The position numbers and the translations under genes are program-made. DNA of 64,000 bases from JAPHSX01 sp050298555 (GTDB lineage: Bacteria > Pseudomonadota > Gammaproteobacteria > Thiohalomonadales > Thiohalomonadaceae), in NCBI GenBank assembly GCA_050298555.1, contig JBNKUL010000062.1, positions 17,826 to 81,825 on the forward strand. The letters are read 5' to 3'. Under the pieces are notes generated by a model that saw only the letters and a program-made list of their open reading frames with translations, ran no database searches and was not told the DNA's origin. Positions 32,497-41,458 of the stretch are shown in pieces (position 1 is the first letter of the stretch; each line of letters begins with the position of its first letter).

Positions 32497-35028
32497 ATGT
32501 CAGAGGTTACCGTCAAACAGTTTGCCGAGACGATTGGGGTTCCAGTCGATCGCCTGGTGGGGCAGTTAAAAGATGCGGGCGTTTCCGCCACCGCAGCAGA
32601 TTCGATCATCGGTGACGATGACAAGGTGAAGCTGCTCGATTACCTGCGCCATAAGCACGGTACCGAAAAGCCCGAGGTCGAAGAGGATAGCGGGCCGAAG
32701 AAGATCACCCTCAAGCGTCGCACCACCAGTGAGTTGAAGGTGGGCGGTAGCACCAACAGCAAGGGCAAGACGGTTAAGGTAGAGATGCGCAAAAAGCGCA
32801 CCTACGTTAAGCGTAGCGTGGTCGCCGCCGAGGAAGACCAGCGCATTAATAGCGAAGTGGCCGAGCGCCTGGAGAAGCAGCTCGAAGAGGAGGCCAAGCA
32901 GCGCGCCGTCGATGAGGAGCGCCGCCAGAAGGAAGAGGAGGCCGCCCGCCTGAAGGCTGAGGAAGAGGCGCGCCAGAAGGCCGAGGAAGAGGCTCGCAAG
33001 GCCGCTGAAGAGGAGGCTGCAAAGCTGGCGGTTATCGAGGCGGCCAAGACCGCTCCGGCCGCACCCGCCGCCCCCGAAGCAGGCAAGCCCGACACCAAGC
33101 ACGGCAAGAACGACAAGAAGAAGAAGGGCCGTAGTAAGGGCCGCGATAAGGGCGAGGGTGAACTCCATATCTCCGCCGACAAGTCCGGCCGTCGCAAGAA
33201 GAAGGGGGGCAAGGCCGCGCGCGTTGCCGTTACCACCTCTTCCAAGCACGCATTTGAAAAGCCGGTGGCCCCGGTCACCCGCGACGTCTCCATCCCCGAG
33301 ACCATCACCGTCGGTGAGCTGGCACAGAAGATGTCAGTGAAGGCCGGCGAGGTGATTAAGGAGATGATGAAGATGGGCTCCATGGTCACCATCAACCAGG
33401 TGCTGGATCAGGAGACCGCCTCCATCGTCGTCGAAGAGATGGGCCACAAGCCGGTCCTGCTCAAGGAGAATGCCCTTGAGGAGGAGGTCATCTCCCACGC
33501 CGCCAGTGAGGGGGAAGAGGTACACCGTGCACCGGTGGTTACCATCATGGGCCACGTTGACCACGGTAAGACCTCCCTGCTCGACTACATTCGTGCCAGT
33601 CGCGTCGCCTCCGGCGAGGCGGGCGGCATTACCCAGCACATCGGTGCCTATCACGTAGAGACCGAGAAGGGGATGATCTCCTTCCTCGACACCCCCGGCC
33701 ACGCCGCCTTTACCGCTATGCGTGCCCGTGGTGCGACCCTCACCGACATCGTCGTCCTGGTGGTTGCCGCCGACGATGGTGTGATGCCGCAGACCAAGGA
33801 GGCGATCCAGCATGCACGCGCTGCCGAGGTGCCGCTGATCATCGCCGTCAACAAGATCGATAAGGAAGAGGCCGATCCCGACCGCGTCAAGAATGAGCTG
33901 GCGCAGGAAGATGTCATTCCTGAGGACTGGGGCGGTGATACCCAGTTCGTACACGTCTCCGCCAAGACCGGCGCCGGCGTTGACGAGCTGCTCGATGCCA
34001 TCCTGCTGCAGTCCGAGGTACTGGAGCTGACCGCGGTGGCCGACGGCCCCGCCAGCGGTATCGTGATCGAATCCCGCCTCGACAAGGGGCGCGGTGCTGT
34101 GGCCTCCATCCTGGTACAGCGCGGCACCCTGAAGAAGGGCGATATCGTCCTCGCCGGCCACGAATACGGCCGTGTGCGTGCCATGCTCGACGAGAACGGC
34201 AAGCCCATCGAGGCGGCCGGTCCCTCTATCCCGGTAGAAATTCTCGGCCTCTCCGGTGTGCCGACCGCCGGTGAGCCGGCCACGGTCGTCGCCGATGAGC
34301 GCAAGGCGCGCGAGGTGGCCACCTTCCGCCAGGGCAAGTACCGCGATGTGAAGTTCGCCAAGCAGCAGAAGGCCAAGCTGGACGACATGTTCAACCAGAT
34401 GGAAGAGGGCGAGGTCAGCAACGTCAACATCCTGCTCAAGGCCGACGTACAGGGCTCCGTGGAGGCGATCTCCGACGCCCTGATCAAGCTCTCTACCGAT
34501 GAGGTACGAGTGAAGATAGTCGCCAGCGGTGTAGGCGGTATCAGCGAGTCCGATGCCCAGCTGGCCGCGGCCTCCAACGCCATCGTCTTCGGCTTCAACG
34601 TGCGCGCCGATGCCGGTGCCAAGCGTATCATCGACGAGCACGAGCTCGACCTGCACTACTACAGCGTTATCTACGAGCTGATCGATGAGGTGAAGGGTGC
34701 CATGAGCGGCATGCTTGCCCCCGAGTTCAAGGAAGAGATCATCGGCCTGGCCGAGGTGCGCGACGTGTTCCGCTCACCCAAGCTCGGCGCCATCGCCGGC
34801 TGTATGGTGGTCGACGGTACCGTCAAGCGCAACAACCCGATCCGCGTACTGCGCGACAACGTCGTTATCTACGAGGGCGAGCTGGAGTCGCTGCGCCGCT
34901 TTAAGGATGATGTTGCCGAGGTCAAGTCGGGTACCGAGTGCGGTATCGGCGTGAAGAACTACAACGACGTGAAGACCGGCGACCAGATCGAGGTCTACGA
35001 GCGCGTCCAGGTTAAACGCACCATCTAA
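32497..35028 (+). CDS. infB: Translation initiation factor IF-2
   Basis: 843 residues. An N-terminal IF2N helix bundle is followed by a charged Glu/Ala/Lys helical linker (about 120-190), a basic linker and a second IF2N domain. The G domain starts near residue 350: G1 GHVDHGKTS, G3 DTPGHAAF, G4 NKID. The C-terminal domains that bind fMet-tRNA are complete. It brings initiator tRNA to the 30S subunit; the initiator tRNA gene lies at the head of the same cluster. Confidence 0.97.
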   Translation: MSEVTVKQFAETIGVPVDRLVGQLKDAGVSATAADSIIGDDDKVKLLDYLRHKHGTEKPEVEEDSGPKKITLKRRTTSELKVGGSTNSKGKTVKVEMRKKRTYVKRSVVAAEEDQRINSEVAERLEKQLEEEAKQRAVDEERRQKEEEAARLKAEEEARQKAEEEARKAAEEEAAKLAVIEAAKTAPAAPAAPEAGKPDTKHGKNDKKKKGRSKGRDKGEGELHISADKSGRRKKKGGKAARVAVTTSSKHAFEKPVAPVTRDVSIPETITVGELAQKMSVKAGEVIKEMMKMGSMVTINQVLDQETASIVVEEMGHKPVLLKENALEEEVISHAASEGEEVHRAPVVTIMGHVDHGKTSLLDYIRASRVASGEAGGITQHIGAYHVETEKGMISFLDTPGHAAFTAMRARGATLTDIVVLVVAADDGVMPQTKEAIQHARAAEVPLIIAVNKIDKEEADPDRVKNELAQEDVIPEDWGGDTQFVHVSAKTGAGVDELLDAILLQSEVLELTAVADGPASGIVIESRLDKGRGAVASILVQRGTLKKGDIVLAGHEYGRVRAMLDENGKPIEAAGPSIPVEILGLSGVPTAGEPATVVADERKAREVATFRQGKYRDVKFAKQQKAKLDDMFNQMEEGEVSNVNILLKADVQGSVEAISDALIKLSTDEVRVKIVASGVGGISESDAQLAAASNAIVFGFNVRADAGAKRIIDEHELDLHYYSVIYELIDEVKGAMSGMLAPEFKEEIIGLAEVRDVFRSPKLGAIAGCMVVDGTVKRNNPIRVLRDNVVIYEGELESLRRFKDDVAEVKSGTECGIGVKNYNDVKTGDQIEVYERVQVKRTI

Positions 35029-35043
35029 GGGCCGGTTCCGCGA

Positions 35044-35418
35044 GTGGCAAAAGAGTTTAGTCGCAGTCGCCGGGTCGGCGAACAGATCCAGCGCGAGCTG
35101 GCCGAGCTGGTGCAGCGCGAGCTGAAAGACCCGCGCCTCGGCATGATCACCATCTCCGCCGTTGAGGTGAGCCGCGACATGAGCGTCGCCAAGGTCTTCT
35201 TCACCGTGTTTGGTGATGAAAACCATGACGAGAAACAGTCCCTTGAGGGGCTGGAACGCGCCAGCGGTTTCCTGCGCCGTGAACTGGGCCACCGCATGCG
35301 CCTGCGCAGCGTCCCCGAACTACGTTTCCAATACGACCACTCCATTGAGAAGGGGAGCCGCCTGAGCGCCCTGATCAACGAAGCGGTTGCCAGTGACAAA
35401 GACAACAGCGAGAAGTAA
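35044..35418 (+). CDS. rbfA: Ribosome-binding factor A
   Basis: 124 residues from a GTG at 35044. A KH-like 30S maturation and cold-adaptation factor: FSRSRRVGEQIQRELAELVQ, DPRLGMITISAVEVSRDMSV and the C-terminal LRSVPELRFQYDHSIEKGSR are typical. It lies between infB and truB as in most proteobacteria. Confidence 0.96.
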   Translation: MAKEFSRSRRVGEQIQRELAELVQRELKDPRLGMITISAVEVSRDMSVAKVFFTVFGDENHDEKQSLEGLERASGFLRRELGHRMRLRSVPELRFQYDHSIEKGSRLSALINEAVASDKDNSEK

Positions 35419-35424
35419 CCCCCC

Positions 35425-36351
35425 GTGGCACGACGTCGTAAACCCAAGGGCCGTAAGGTCAACGGTATCCTCCTGCTGGACAAGCCAGTGGGGATCTCCT
35501 CCAACGCCGCGCTGCAGGAGGCGAAGCACCTGTTCAAGGCCGCCAAGGCGGGCCATACCGGCAACCTCGACCCGCTGGCCAGCGGTCTGCTGCCGCTCTG
35601 CTTCGGCGAGGCGACCAAGATGTCGGCCTACCTGCTCGACGCCGACAAGGTCTACATCGGCACCTGCAAGCTCGGCGTGCGCACCAGCAGCGCCGATGCC
35701 GAGGGCGAGGTTATCGAGACCCGCGAGGTGCCGCCGCTTAGCGAGGAGCAGGTGGAGGCAGTGCTGGAGAAGTTCCGCGGCGAGATCGAGCAGATCCCGC
35801 CGATGCACTCGGCGCTCAAGCAGAACGGCCAGCCGCTCTACAAGCTGGCGCGCCAGGGCATTGAGGTGGAGCGCAAGCCGCGCCAGGTCACGATCTACAA
35901 ACTGGAGCTGCAGGAGATGTCGGCAGACGAGCTGAAGCTCTACGTCCACTGCTCCAAGGGCACCTACATCCGCACCCTGGTCGAGGACATCGGCGAGGTG
36001 ATCGGTTGCGGCGCCCACCTGAGCCAACTGCGTCGTACCAAGGTTGGCCCGTTCCAGGAAGAGGGTATGATCACCCTCGACGAACTGCACCAGCAGGCCG
36101 AGGAGGAGGGGGTCGAGAGCCTCGACCGCCACCTGCTGCCGCTGGATACCGCCCTGGGGGACTACCCGGAGGTGAAACTGACCGAGAACAGCCTGTTCTA
36201 TGTAAAACAGGGACAGGCGGTTCAGGTACCACAGGCCCCCACCAGCGGGTGGGTGCGTCTGTGTGACAGCGCCGGTGAATTCATCGGCGTTGGGGCTGTA
36301 CTTGATGACGGCCGTATCGGCCCCAAGCGCCTGATCAATACAGGTAGCTAG
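35425..36351 (+). CDS. truB: tRNA pseudouridine-55 synthase
   Basis: 308 residues from a GTG 6 bases after rbfA; no clear ribosome-binding site, so coupling to rbfA is likely. It makes pseudouridine 55 in the T loop of tRNAs. The catalytic Asp49 lies in GHTGNLDPLASGLLPL. Other motifs: KTPGMHS-like QIPPMHSALKQNGQPLYKLA, and CSKGTYIRTLVEDIGE. A C-terminal PUA-like domain is present. Confidence 0.97.
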   Translation: MARRRKPKGRKVNGILLLDKPVGISSNAALQEAKHLFKAAKAGHTGNLDPLASGLLPLCFGEATKMSAYLLDADKVYIGTCKLGVRTSSADAEGEVIETREVPPLSEEQVEAVLEKFRGEIEQIPPMHSALKQNGQPLYKLARQGIEVERKPRQVTIYKLELQEMSADELKLYVHCSKGTYIRTLVEDIGEVIGCGAHLSQLRRTKVGPFQEEGMITLDELHQQAEEEGVESLDRHLLPLDTALGDYPEVKLTENSLFYVKQGQAVQVPQAPTSGWVRLCDSAGEFIGVGAVLDDGRIGPKRLINTGS

Positions 36352-36376
36352 GGCTTTTCTGACTGCGTGTTTTACC

Positions 36377-36406
36377 TTGTTCCCTCAAGGGCACAGTGGT
36401 TAAAAT
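36377..36406 (+). promoter_or_regulatory. Possible promoter for rpsO-pnp
   Basis: TTGTTC (36377-36382), an 18-base spacer and TAAAAT (36401-36406) lie in the 96-base gap before rpsO, where a separate rpsO promoter is known in enterics. The spot also contains a small inverted repeat. Confidence 0.4.
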
Positions 36407-36447
36407 GCGTGTTTATATATCGACTACACATGTAGGAGTAGTACCCA

Positions 36448-36717
36448 ATGTCTCTGACTAACGAGCAAAAAGTCGAAATCATCAAGGAATATGGCAAGGG
36501 CGAGAACGATACCGGTTCCCCCGAAGTCCAGATTGCCTTGTTGTCTGCCAACATCTCCGGCCTGCAGGGCCACTTCAAGGAGCACATCCACGATCACCAC
36601 TCACGTCGTGGTCTGCTGCGCATGGTTAGCCAGCGCCGCAAGCTGCTCGACTACCTGAAGAAGAAAGATGTTGAGCGCTACCGTTCCATCATCTCTCGCC
36701 TGGGTCTGCGTAAGTAA
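36448..36717 (+). CDS. rpsO: 30S ribosomal protein S15
   Basis: 89 residues, full length. Typical sequence: GENDTGSPEVQIALLSANI, LQGHFKEHIHDHHSRRGL and LDYLKKKDVERYRSII. It binds the central domain of 16S rRNA early in assembly. TAGGAG before the ATG is a good ribosome-binding site. pnp follows 42 bases later. Confidence 0.98.
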   Translation: MSLTNEQKVEIIKEYGKGENDTGSPEVQIALLSANISGLQGHFKEHIHDHHSRRGLLRMVSQRRKLLDYLKKKDVERYRSIISRLGLRK

Positions 36718-36759
36718 CCCGCAAGGCACTTCCGTTAATAACGACAAAAGGAATCAGCT

Positions 36760-38853
36760 GTGACGCCAGTCAAGAAAGAGTTCCAGTTTGGGGAGCACAC
36801 GGTTAAGTTGGAGACGGGCGAGATCGCCCGTCAGGCCTCTGGCGCAGTAATGGCCAGCATGGGCGACACCACGGTGCTGGTCACCGTGGTGGCCGACAAG
36901 AAGGCTGCCGAGGGGCGGGATTTCTTCCCCCTCACCGTCGACTATCAGGAGAAGACCTACGCCGCGGGCAAGATCCCCGGCGGTTTCTTCCGTCGCGAAG
37001 GTCGTCCCGGTGAGCACGAGACCCTCACCTCGCGCCTGATCGACCGTCCCATCCGACCGCTCTTTCCCGAGGGCTTCACCAATGAAGTCCAGGTGATTGC
37101 CACAGTCGTTTCCCTGGATCCCGAGGTCGCCGCCGACGTGGTGGCGATGATCGGCACCTCGGCCGCACTGGCCGTCTCCGGCGTACCGTTCAACGGTCCG
37201 CTGGGCGCGGCCCGTGTCGGCTTCATTGACGGCAACTACGTTCTCTGCCCCACCAAGGCGCAACTGGCCGAGTCTAAACTCGACCTGGTCGTCGCCGGTA
37301 CCGAAAATGCGGTACTGATGGTGGAGTCTGAGGCCGACTGCCTCACCGAGGAGCAGATGCTCGGTTCCGTTATGTTCGGCCATGAGCAGATGCAGACCGT
37401 GATCAGCGCGATCAAGGAGTTTGCAGCCGAGGCCGGCACCGTAGCCTGGGACTGGACCGCACCGGAGAAGGACATGACTGCCGCCGAGGCAGTTGCGACC
37501 GAAGCCGCTGCGGCCTTTACCGAGGCCTACCAGATTACCGAAAAGATGGCCCGTTACGACCGCCTGAGCGAAATCCGTTCCGCCATCGTCGACAAGCTGT
37601 GCGGCGACGAGGACGGCATGGACGAGGGCAAGGTGCGCGAGGCCATCGAATCGCTGGAGAAGAAGACCGTACGTGGTCGCATCATCTCCGGTGAGCCGCG
37701 CATCGACGGTCGCGACACCCGCACCGTGCGCCCCATCACCATCCGCACCGGCGTCCTGCCGCGCACCCACGGTTCCGCCCTGTTCACCCGCGGCGAGACC
37801 CAGGCCCTGGTGGTCACCACCCTGGGCACCGCGCGCGACGCGCAGATCATCGACGCCCTGGACGGTGAGCGTAAGGAGCCCTTCATGCTCCACTACAACT
37901 TCCCGCCCTTCAGCGTCGGCGAGACCGGCCGCGTCGGCAGCCCCAAGCGCCGTGAGATCGGCCACGGCCGCCTCGCCAAGCGCGGTGTCGCCGCCGTGGT
38001 TCCCACCGGCGACGACTACCCCTACACCGTGCGTGTGGTCTCCGAGATCACCGAGTCCAACGGCTCCAGTTCCATGGCCTCGGTCTGCGGCAGCTCCCTC
38101 TCCATGATGGACGCCGGCGTGCCGCTCAAGGCCCCGGTGGCCGGTGTGGCGATGGGCCTGATCAAGGAGAGCGACAAGTTCGCCGTCCTCACCGATATCC
38201 TCGGTGACGAGGACCACCTCGGTGACATGGACTTCAAGGTGGCCGGTACCGATGACGGTATCACCGCGCTGCAGATGGACATCAAGATCGACGGTATCAC
38301 CAAGGAGATCATGGAAGTCGCGCTGGCGCAGGCCAAAGAGGGTCGCCTGCACATCCTTGGTGAGATGAACAAGGCGCTCTCCAAGCCGCGTGAAGAGGTC
38401 TCCGAGTTCGCGCCGCACTTCATCACCTTCAAGATCAACCCCGACAAGATCCGCGACGTTATCGGCAAGGGCGGCGCTACCATCCGCGCACTCACCGAAG
38501 AGACCGGCGCCGGTATCGATATCAGCGACGACGGTACCGTTAAGGTCTCCTCGGTCGACAGCAAGGCCGGTAGTGAGGCCCGCCGCCGTATCGAGCAGCT
38601 GACCGCCGACGTCGAGGTGGGCAAGATCTACGAGGGCCGCGTCAACAAACTGATGGACTTCGGTGCCTTCGTCAACGTCCTGCCCGGCAAGGATGGCCTG
38701 GTCCACATCTCCCAGATCTCCGACGAGCGTGTCGAGAAGGTCAGCGACCACCTGGCCGAGGGTGACATGATCAAGGTCAAGGTACTGGAGATCGACAAGC
38801 AGGGGCGTATCCGCCTCAGCATGAAGGCGGTGGCCGCGGAAGCCGCAGAGTAG
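36760..38853 (+). CDS. pnp: Polyribonucleotide nucleotidyltransferase
   Basis: 697 residues from a GTG preceded by AAAAGGA. A 3'-5' phosphorolytic exoribonuclease of the degradosome. Two RNase PH-like domains are followed by a KH domain (DKIRDVIGKGGATIRALTEE, about 560-585) and an S1 domain (GRVNKLMDFGAFVNVLPG, about 625-690). Catalytic-core segments (SSSMASVCGSSLSMMDAGVP, DILGDEDHLGDMDFKV) are intact. It is last in the nusA-to-pnp cluster. Confidence 0.97.
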   Translation: MTPVKKEFQFGEHTVKLETGEIARQASGAVMASMGDTTVLVTVVADKKAAEGRDFFPLTVDYQEKTYAAGKIPGGFFRREGRPGEHETLTSRLIDRPIRPLFPEGFTNEVQVIATVVSLDPEVAADVVAMIGTSAALAVSGVPFNGPLGAARVGFIDGNYVLCPTKAQLAESKLDLVVAGTENAVLMVESEADCLTEEQMLGSVMFGHEQMQTVISAIKEFAAEAGTVAWDWTAPEKDMTAAEAVATEAAAAFTEAYQITEKMARYDRLSEIRSAIVDKLCGDEDGMDEGKVREAIESLEKKTVRGRIISGEPRIDGRDTRTVRPITIRTGVLPRTHGSALFTRGETQALVVTTLGTARDAQIIDALDGERKEPFMLHYNFPPFSVGETGRVGSPKRREIGHGRLAKRGVAAVVPTGDDYPYTVRVVSEITESNGSSSMASVCGSSLSMMDAGVPLKAPVAGVAMGLIKESDKFAVLTDILGDEDHLGDMDFKVAGTDDGITALQMDIKIDGITKEIMEVALAQAKEGRLHILGEMNKALSKPREEVSEFAPHFITFKINPDKIRDVIGKGGATIRALTEETGAGIDISDDGTVKVSSVDSKAGSEARRRIEQLTADVEVGKIYEGRVNKLMDFGAFVNVLPGKDGLVHISQISDERVEKVSDHLAEGDMIKVKVLEIDKQGRIRLSMKAVAAEAAE

Positions 38854-38874
38854 ACAACTCTCCGCTGCTGCAAT

Positions 38875-38899
38875 AAAAGGGGCCTTCGGGCCCCTTTTT
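38875..38899 (+). terminator. Terminator after pnp
   Basis: A 10-bp perfect stem AAAAGGGGCC/GGCCCCTTTT closes on a TTCG tetraloop and ends in TTTTTG. It lies 21 bases past the pnp stop and ends the large translation/RNA-decay operon. Confidence 0.9.
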
Positions 38900-38990
38900 G
38901 TTTGGCGCTGCTTTTCCCAGCCACTACACTTTCCCCCACAGCTTTGGGACAATGGCCGGCCTTTTGTAGCCGTAACGGGGTGAGAGACGA

Positions 38991-40133
38991 GTGCTTAGAG
39001 CAGCGAGAGAGGCGGGCAAGATCGCCGATATCCGCAACTGCAGCAAGGGCGGTTGCCGCTATATCGACCTGCCCGGACCACTAAAGATGCACCGTGGCGG
39101 TGAACTGCCGGAGGCGCGTGTCGCCTACGAGACCTGGGGTGAGCTGTCGCCGGAGCGCGACAACGCGGTGCTGATCTTCACCGGCCTCTCACCCTCGTCC
39201 CACGCCGCCTCTTCGCCGCAGGACCCCACCCCTGGCTGGTGGGAGTATATGATCGGCCCTGGCAAACCGCTCGACACCAACGACTATCACGTCATTTGCG
39301 TCAACTCCCTCGGTAGCTGCTTTGGCTCGACCGGGCCCTCATCGGTCGACCCACGCCGCGGAGAGCAGTACCGCCTCAGCTTCCCCGACCTCTCCATTGA
39401 GGACATCGCCGCTGCTGGTCATGCGGTAATCCAGGCGCTGGACATCCCCTGCGTGCGCGCCGTGGTCGGCTGCTCGCTGGGCGGCATGACCGCCCTGGCC
39501 TATGCAGTGCACTACCCGGAGGAGACCCATAACGTAGTGGTGATCTCCGGCGCGGCTAAGGCGACCCCTCATGCCATCGGCGTACGCTCTTTGCAGCGCG
39601 AGATCATCCGCAACGACCCCGCCTGGATGGATGGCAACTACCCCGAAGAGAAGGAGCCGGTGGAAGGGATGCGCCTGGCACGCAAGCTGGGGCTCATCTC
39701 CTACCGCTCGGCGCAGGAGTGGGACGAGCGTTTCGGCCGCGACATGGTCAACGTGCAGGAGCGCCAGGCCTTCGGCATGCAGTTCCAGATCGAGTCCTAC
39801 CTGGAGGCCAATGCGCAGAAATTCGTCGGCACCTTCGATGCCAACTCCTACCTCTACCTGTCGCGCGCCATGGACTGGTTCGACCTGGGCGACCACAACG
39901 AGCGCCTTATCGCCCTCTCCCAGTTCAGCGCCGGCAAGAGGGCGCTGGTGATCGGGGTGGCCTCCGATACCCTGTTCCCACTGCACCAGCAGCAGTCGGT
40001 GGCGGCGATGCTCACCGAGAGCGGGCTCGATGTCAGCTTCCACGCCCTCGAGTCGCTGCAGGGCCACGACGCCTTCCTGGTCGACAAGGAGCGCTTTGCG
40101 CCGCTGATGGCCGAGTTTTTCGCTTCCCTATAA
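38991..40133 (+). CDS. metX: MetX-family (homo)serine O-acyltransferase
   Basis: 380 residues from a GTG. Alpha/beta-hydrolase-fold acyltransferase with catalytic Ser162 in VVGCSLGGMTALAYA, Asp326 in ASDTLFP and His359 in LQGHDAF. Family members acylate homoserine (methionine synthesis) or serine (cysteine synthesis) with acetyl- or succinyl-CoA. The sequence around GWWEYMIGPGKPLDTNDYHV, VNSLGSCFGSTGPSS and FPDLSIEDI looks, from memory, closest to Xanthomonadaceae members described as serine O-succinyltransferases, so substrate and acyl donor should not be assumed. It has its own terminator (40138-40194), so it is not joined to mtnBDC. Confidence 0.8.
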   Translation: MLRAAREAGKIADIRNCSKGGCRYIDLPGPLKMHRGGELPEARVAYETWGELSPERDNAVLIFTGLSPSSHAASSPQDPTPGWWEYMIGPGKPLDTNDYHVICVNSLGSCFGSTGPSSVDPRRGEQYRLSFPDLSIEDIAAAGHAVIQALDIPCVRAVVGCSLGGMTALAYAVHYPEETHNVVVISGAAKATPHAIGVRSLQREIIRNDPAWMDGNYPEEKEPVEGMRLARKLGLISYRSAQEWDERFGRDMVNVQERQAFGMQFQIESYLEANAQKFVGTFDANSYLYLSRAMDWFDLGDHNERLIALSQFSAGKRALVIGVASDTLFPLHQQQSVAAMLTESGLDVSFHALESLQGHDAFLVDKERFAPLMAEFFASL

Positions 40134-40137
40134 ATGA

Positions 40138-40194
40138 CGTAGGCTTTCAAACGGCCATCAAATGCTGGGCATGACTGCCCAGCCTACGGTTTTT
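40138..40194 (+). terminator. Terminator after metX
   Basis: An inner 8-bp stem GCTGGGCA/TGCCCAGC with a TGAC loop sits inside an outer stem CGTAGGC/GCCTACG and is followed by GGTTTTT. It begins 5 bases past the metX stop. The GTAGGCTGGGCA form resembles dispersed intergenic palindromes. Confidence 0.65.
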
Positions 40195-40269
40195 CTACGA
40201 CATCGATGCCTACGCTTGTCGCCTCAGGGTGGCGCGGATAAACTGCCGCAACTGAAAAGGGGAGTGGTT

Positions 40270-40890
40270 ATGGCGGACAACGCGGAATTTGCCGATAAGG
40301 CACAGCAGATCATCGAGGCGGGGCGATTTCTCAACCAGCGCGGCTGGGTGCCCGCCACCAGCAGCAACTTCTCCATGCGCCTTGACGACGGCTCGGTGGC
40401 CGTGACCGTCTCCGGTTACCACAAGGGGGCCCTGAGCGAGGAGGCGGTGATGCGTGTCGATGCCGAGGGCAACTCCCTCGACGGCCGCCGCCCCTCCGCC
40501 GAGACCCTGCTGCACACCTCCCTCTACCAGCGCTTTGCCGAGGTCGGCGCCGTGCTGCACACCCACTCGGTGAATGCCACGGTGCTGTCGCGCCTGTTCG
40601 AGCGGGAACTGGTGTTCGAGGACTATGAACTGCAGAAGGCCTTTAGTGGTGTGGAGACCCACGAGGGGACCATTACCGTGCCGATCTTCGCCAACGACCA
40701 GGAGATCCCGCGCCTCGCCGCCGAGGTGGAGCGCTATATGGATAGCCAGCCGCCGGTGCACGGCTATCTCATCGCCGGCCACGGCCTCTACACCTGGGGG
40801 CGCGATATGGCCGAGGCACTGCGCCACATCGAGGCCTACGAATTTCTTTTTGAGTGTGAACTAACCATGCAGAGGTTGAAGCGACCATGA
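40270..40890 (+). CDS. mtnB: Methylthioribulose-1-phosphate dehydratase
   Basis: 206 residues from the ATG at 40270, preceded by GGGGAG. Class II aldolase-fold zinc enzyme of the methionine salvage pathway. Zinc ligands are expected in VLHTHSVNATVLSR and the downstream His of YLIAGHGLYTWG; the N-terminal GWVPATSSNFSMRL is characteristic. Its end overlaps the mtnD start by 4 bases (ATGA), so the genes are coupled. Confidence 0.95.
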   Translation: MADNAEFADKAQQIIEAGRFLNQRGWVPATSSNFSMRLDDGSVAVTVSGYHKGALSEEAVMRVDAEGNSLDGRRPSAETLLHTSLYQRFAEVGAVLHTHSVNATVLSRLFERELVFEDYELQKAFSGVETHEGTITVPIFANDQEIPRLAAEVERYMDSQPPVHGYLIAGHGLYTWGRDMAEALRHIEAYEFLFECELTMQRLKRP

Positions 40891-41447
40891 GCCGTCTTGC
40901 TGTCTACGATGAACAGGGGAACGCCCTTGAGGGTGTTATCAGCGATCACGCGGTGATTGCCGCCGCCCTCGGCGAGCTGGGGGTGCGCTTCGAGCGCTGG
41001 GAGGCGTCACAGCCACTTAGCGGCGATGCAGACCAGGATGAGGTGTTAGCAGCCTACAGCGGCGACGTCGAGCGCCTGACGGCCGAGTACGGCTTTCAGT
41101 CGGTGGATGTGGTGAGCCTGCGCCCCGACAACCCGCAGAAGGCGGAGTTTCGTGCCAAGTTCCTCGCCGAGCACACCCACAGCGATTTCGAGGTGCGCTT
41201 CTTCGTCGAGGGCAGCGGCCTGTTCTATCTGCACGTCGATGCCAGGGTCTACCTGGTGGAGTGCGAGCAGGGGGACCTCATCAGCGTTCCCGCCGGGGTC
41301 ACCCACTGGTTCGACATGGGCGCGGAGCCCGACTTCAAATGCATCCGCCTCTTCGTCATCCCCGACGGCTGGGTGGGCGACTTCACCGGCAGCGACATCG
41401 CCGCGGCCTTCCCCGACTACGATGCATTCCGCGCCCAGGTGGCGTGA
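40887..41447 (+). CDS. mtnD: Acireductone dioxygenase
   Basis: 186 residues, cupin fold. It cleaves acireductone to ketomethylthiobutyrate and formate (Fe form). The metal ligands are seen in EHTHSDFEVRFFVEG (two His, one Glu) and the later His of VTHWFDMG. The N-terminal KFLAEH and C-terminal GWVGDFTGSDIA match the family. Middle gene of mtnB-mtnD-mtnC. Confidence 0.95.
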   Translation: MSRLAVYDEQGNALEGVISDHAVIAAALGELGVRFERWEASQPLSGDADQDEVLAAYSGDVERLTAEYGFQSVDVVSLRPDNPQKAEFRAKFLAEHTHSDFEVRFFVEGSGLFYLHVDARVYLVECEQGDLISVPAGVTHWFDMGAEPDFKCIRLFVIPDGWVGDFTGSDIAAAFPDYDAFRAQVA

Positions 41448-41458
41448 TCGAGGCAGGC

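Noticed and set aside
40134..40269. SAM or other riboswitch upstream of mtnB
   Set aside because: The region is explained by the metX terminator palindrome; no known riboswitch core was seen.
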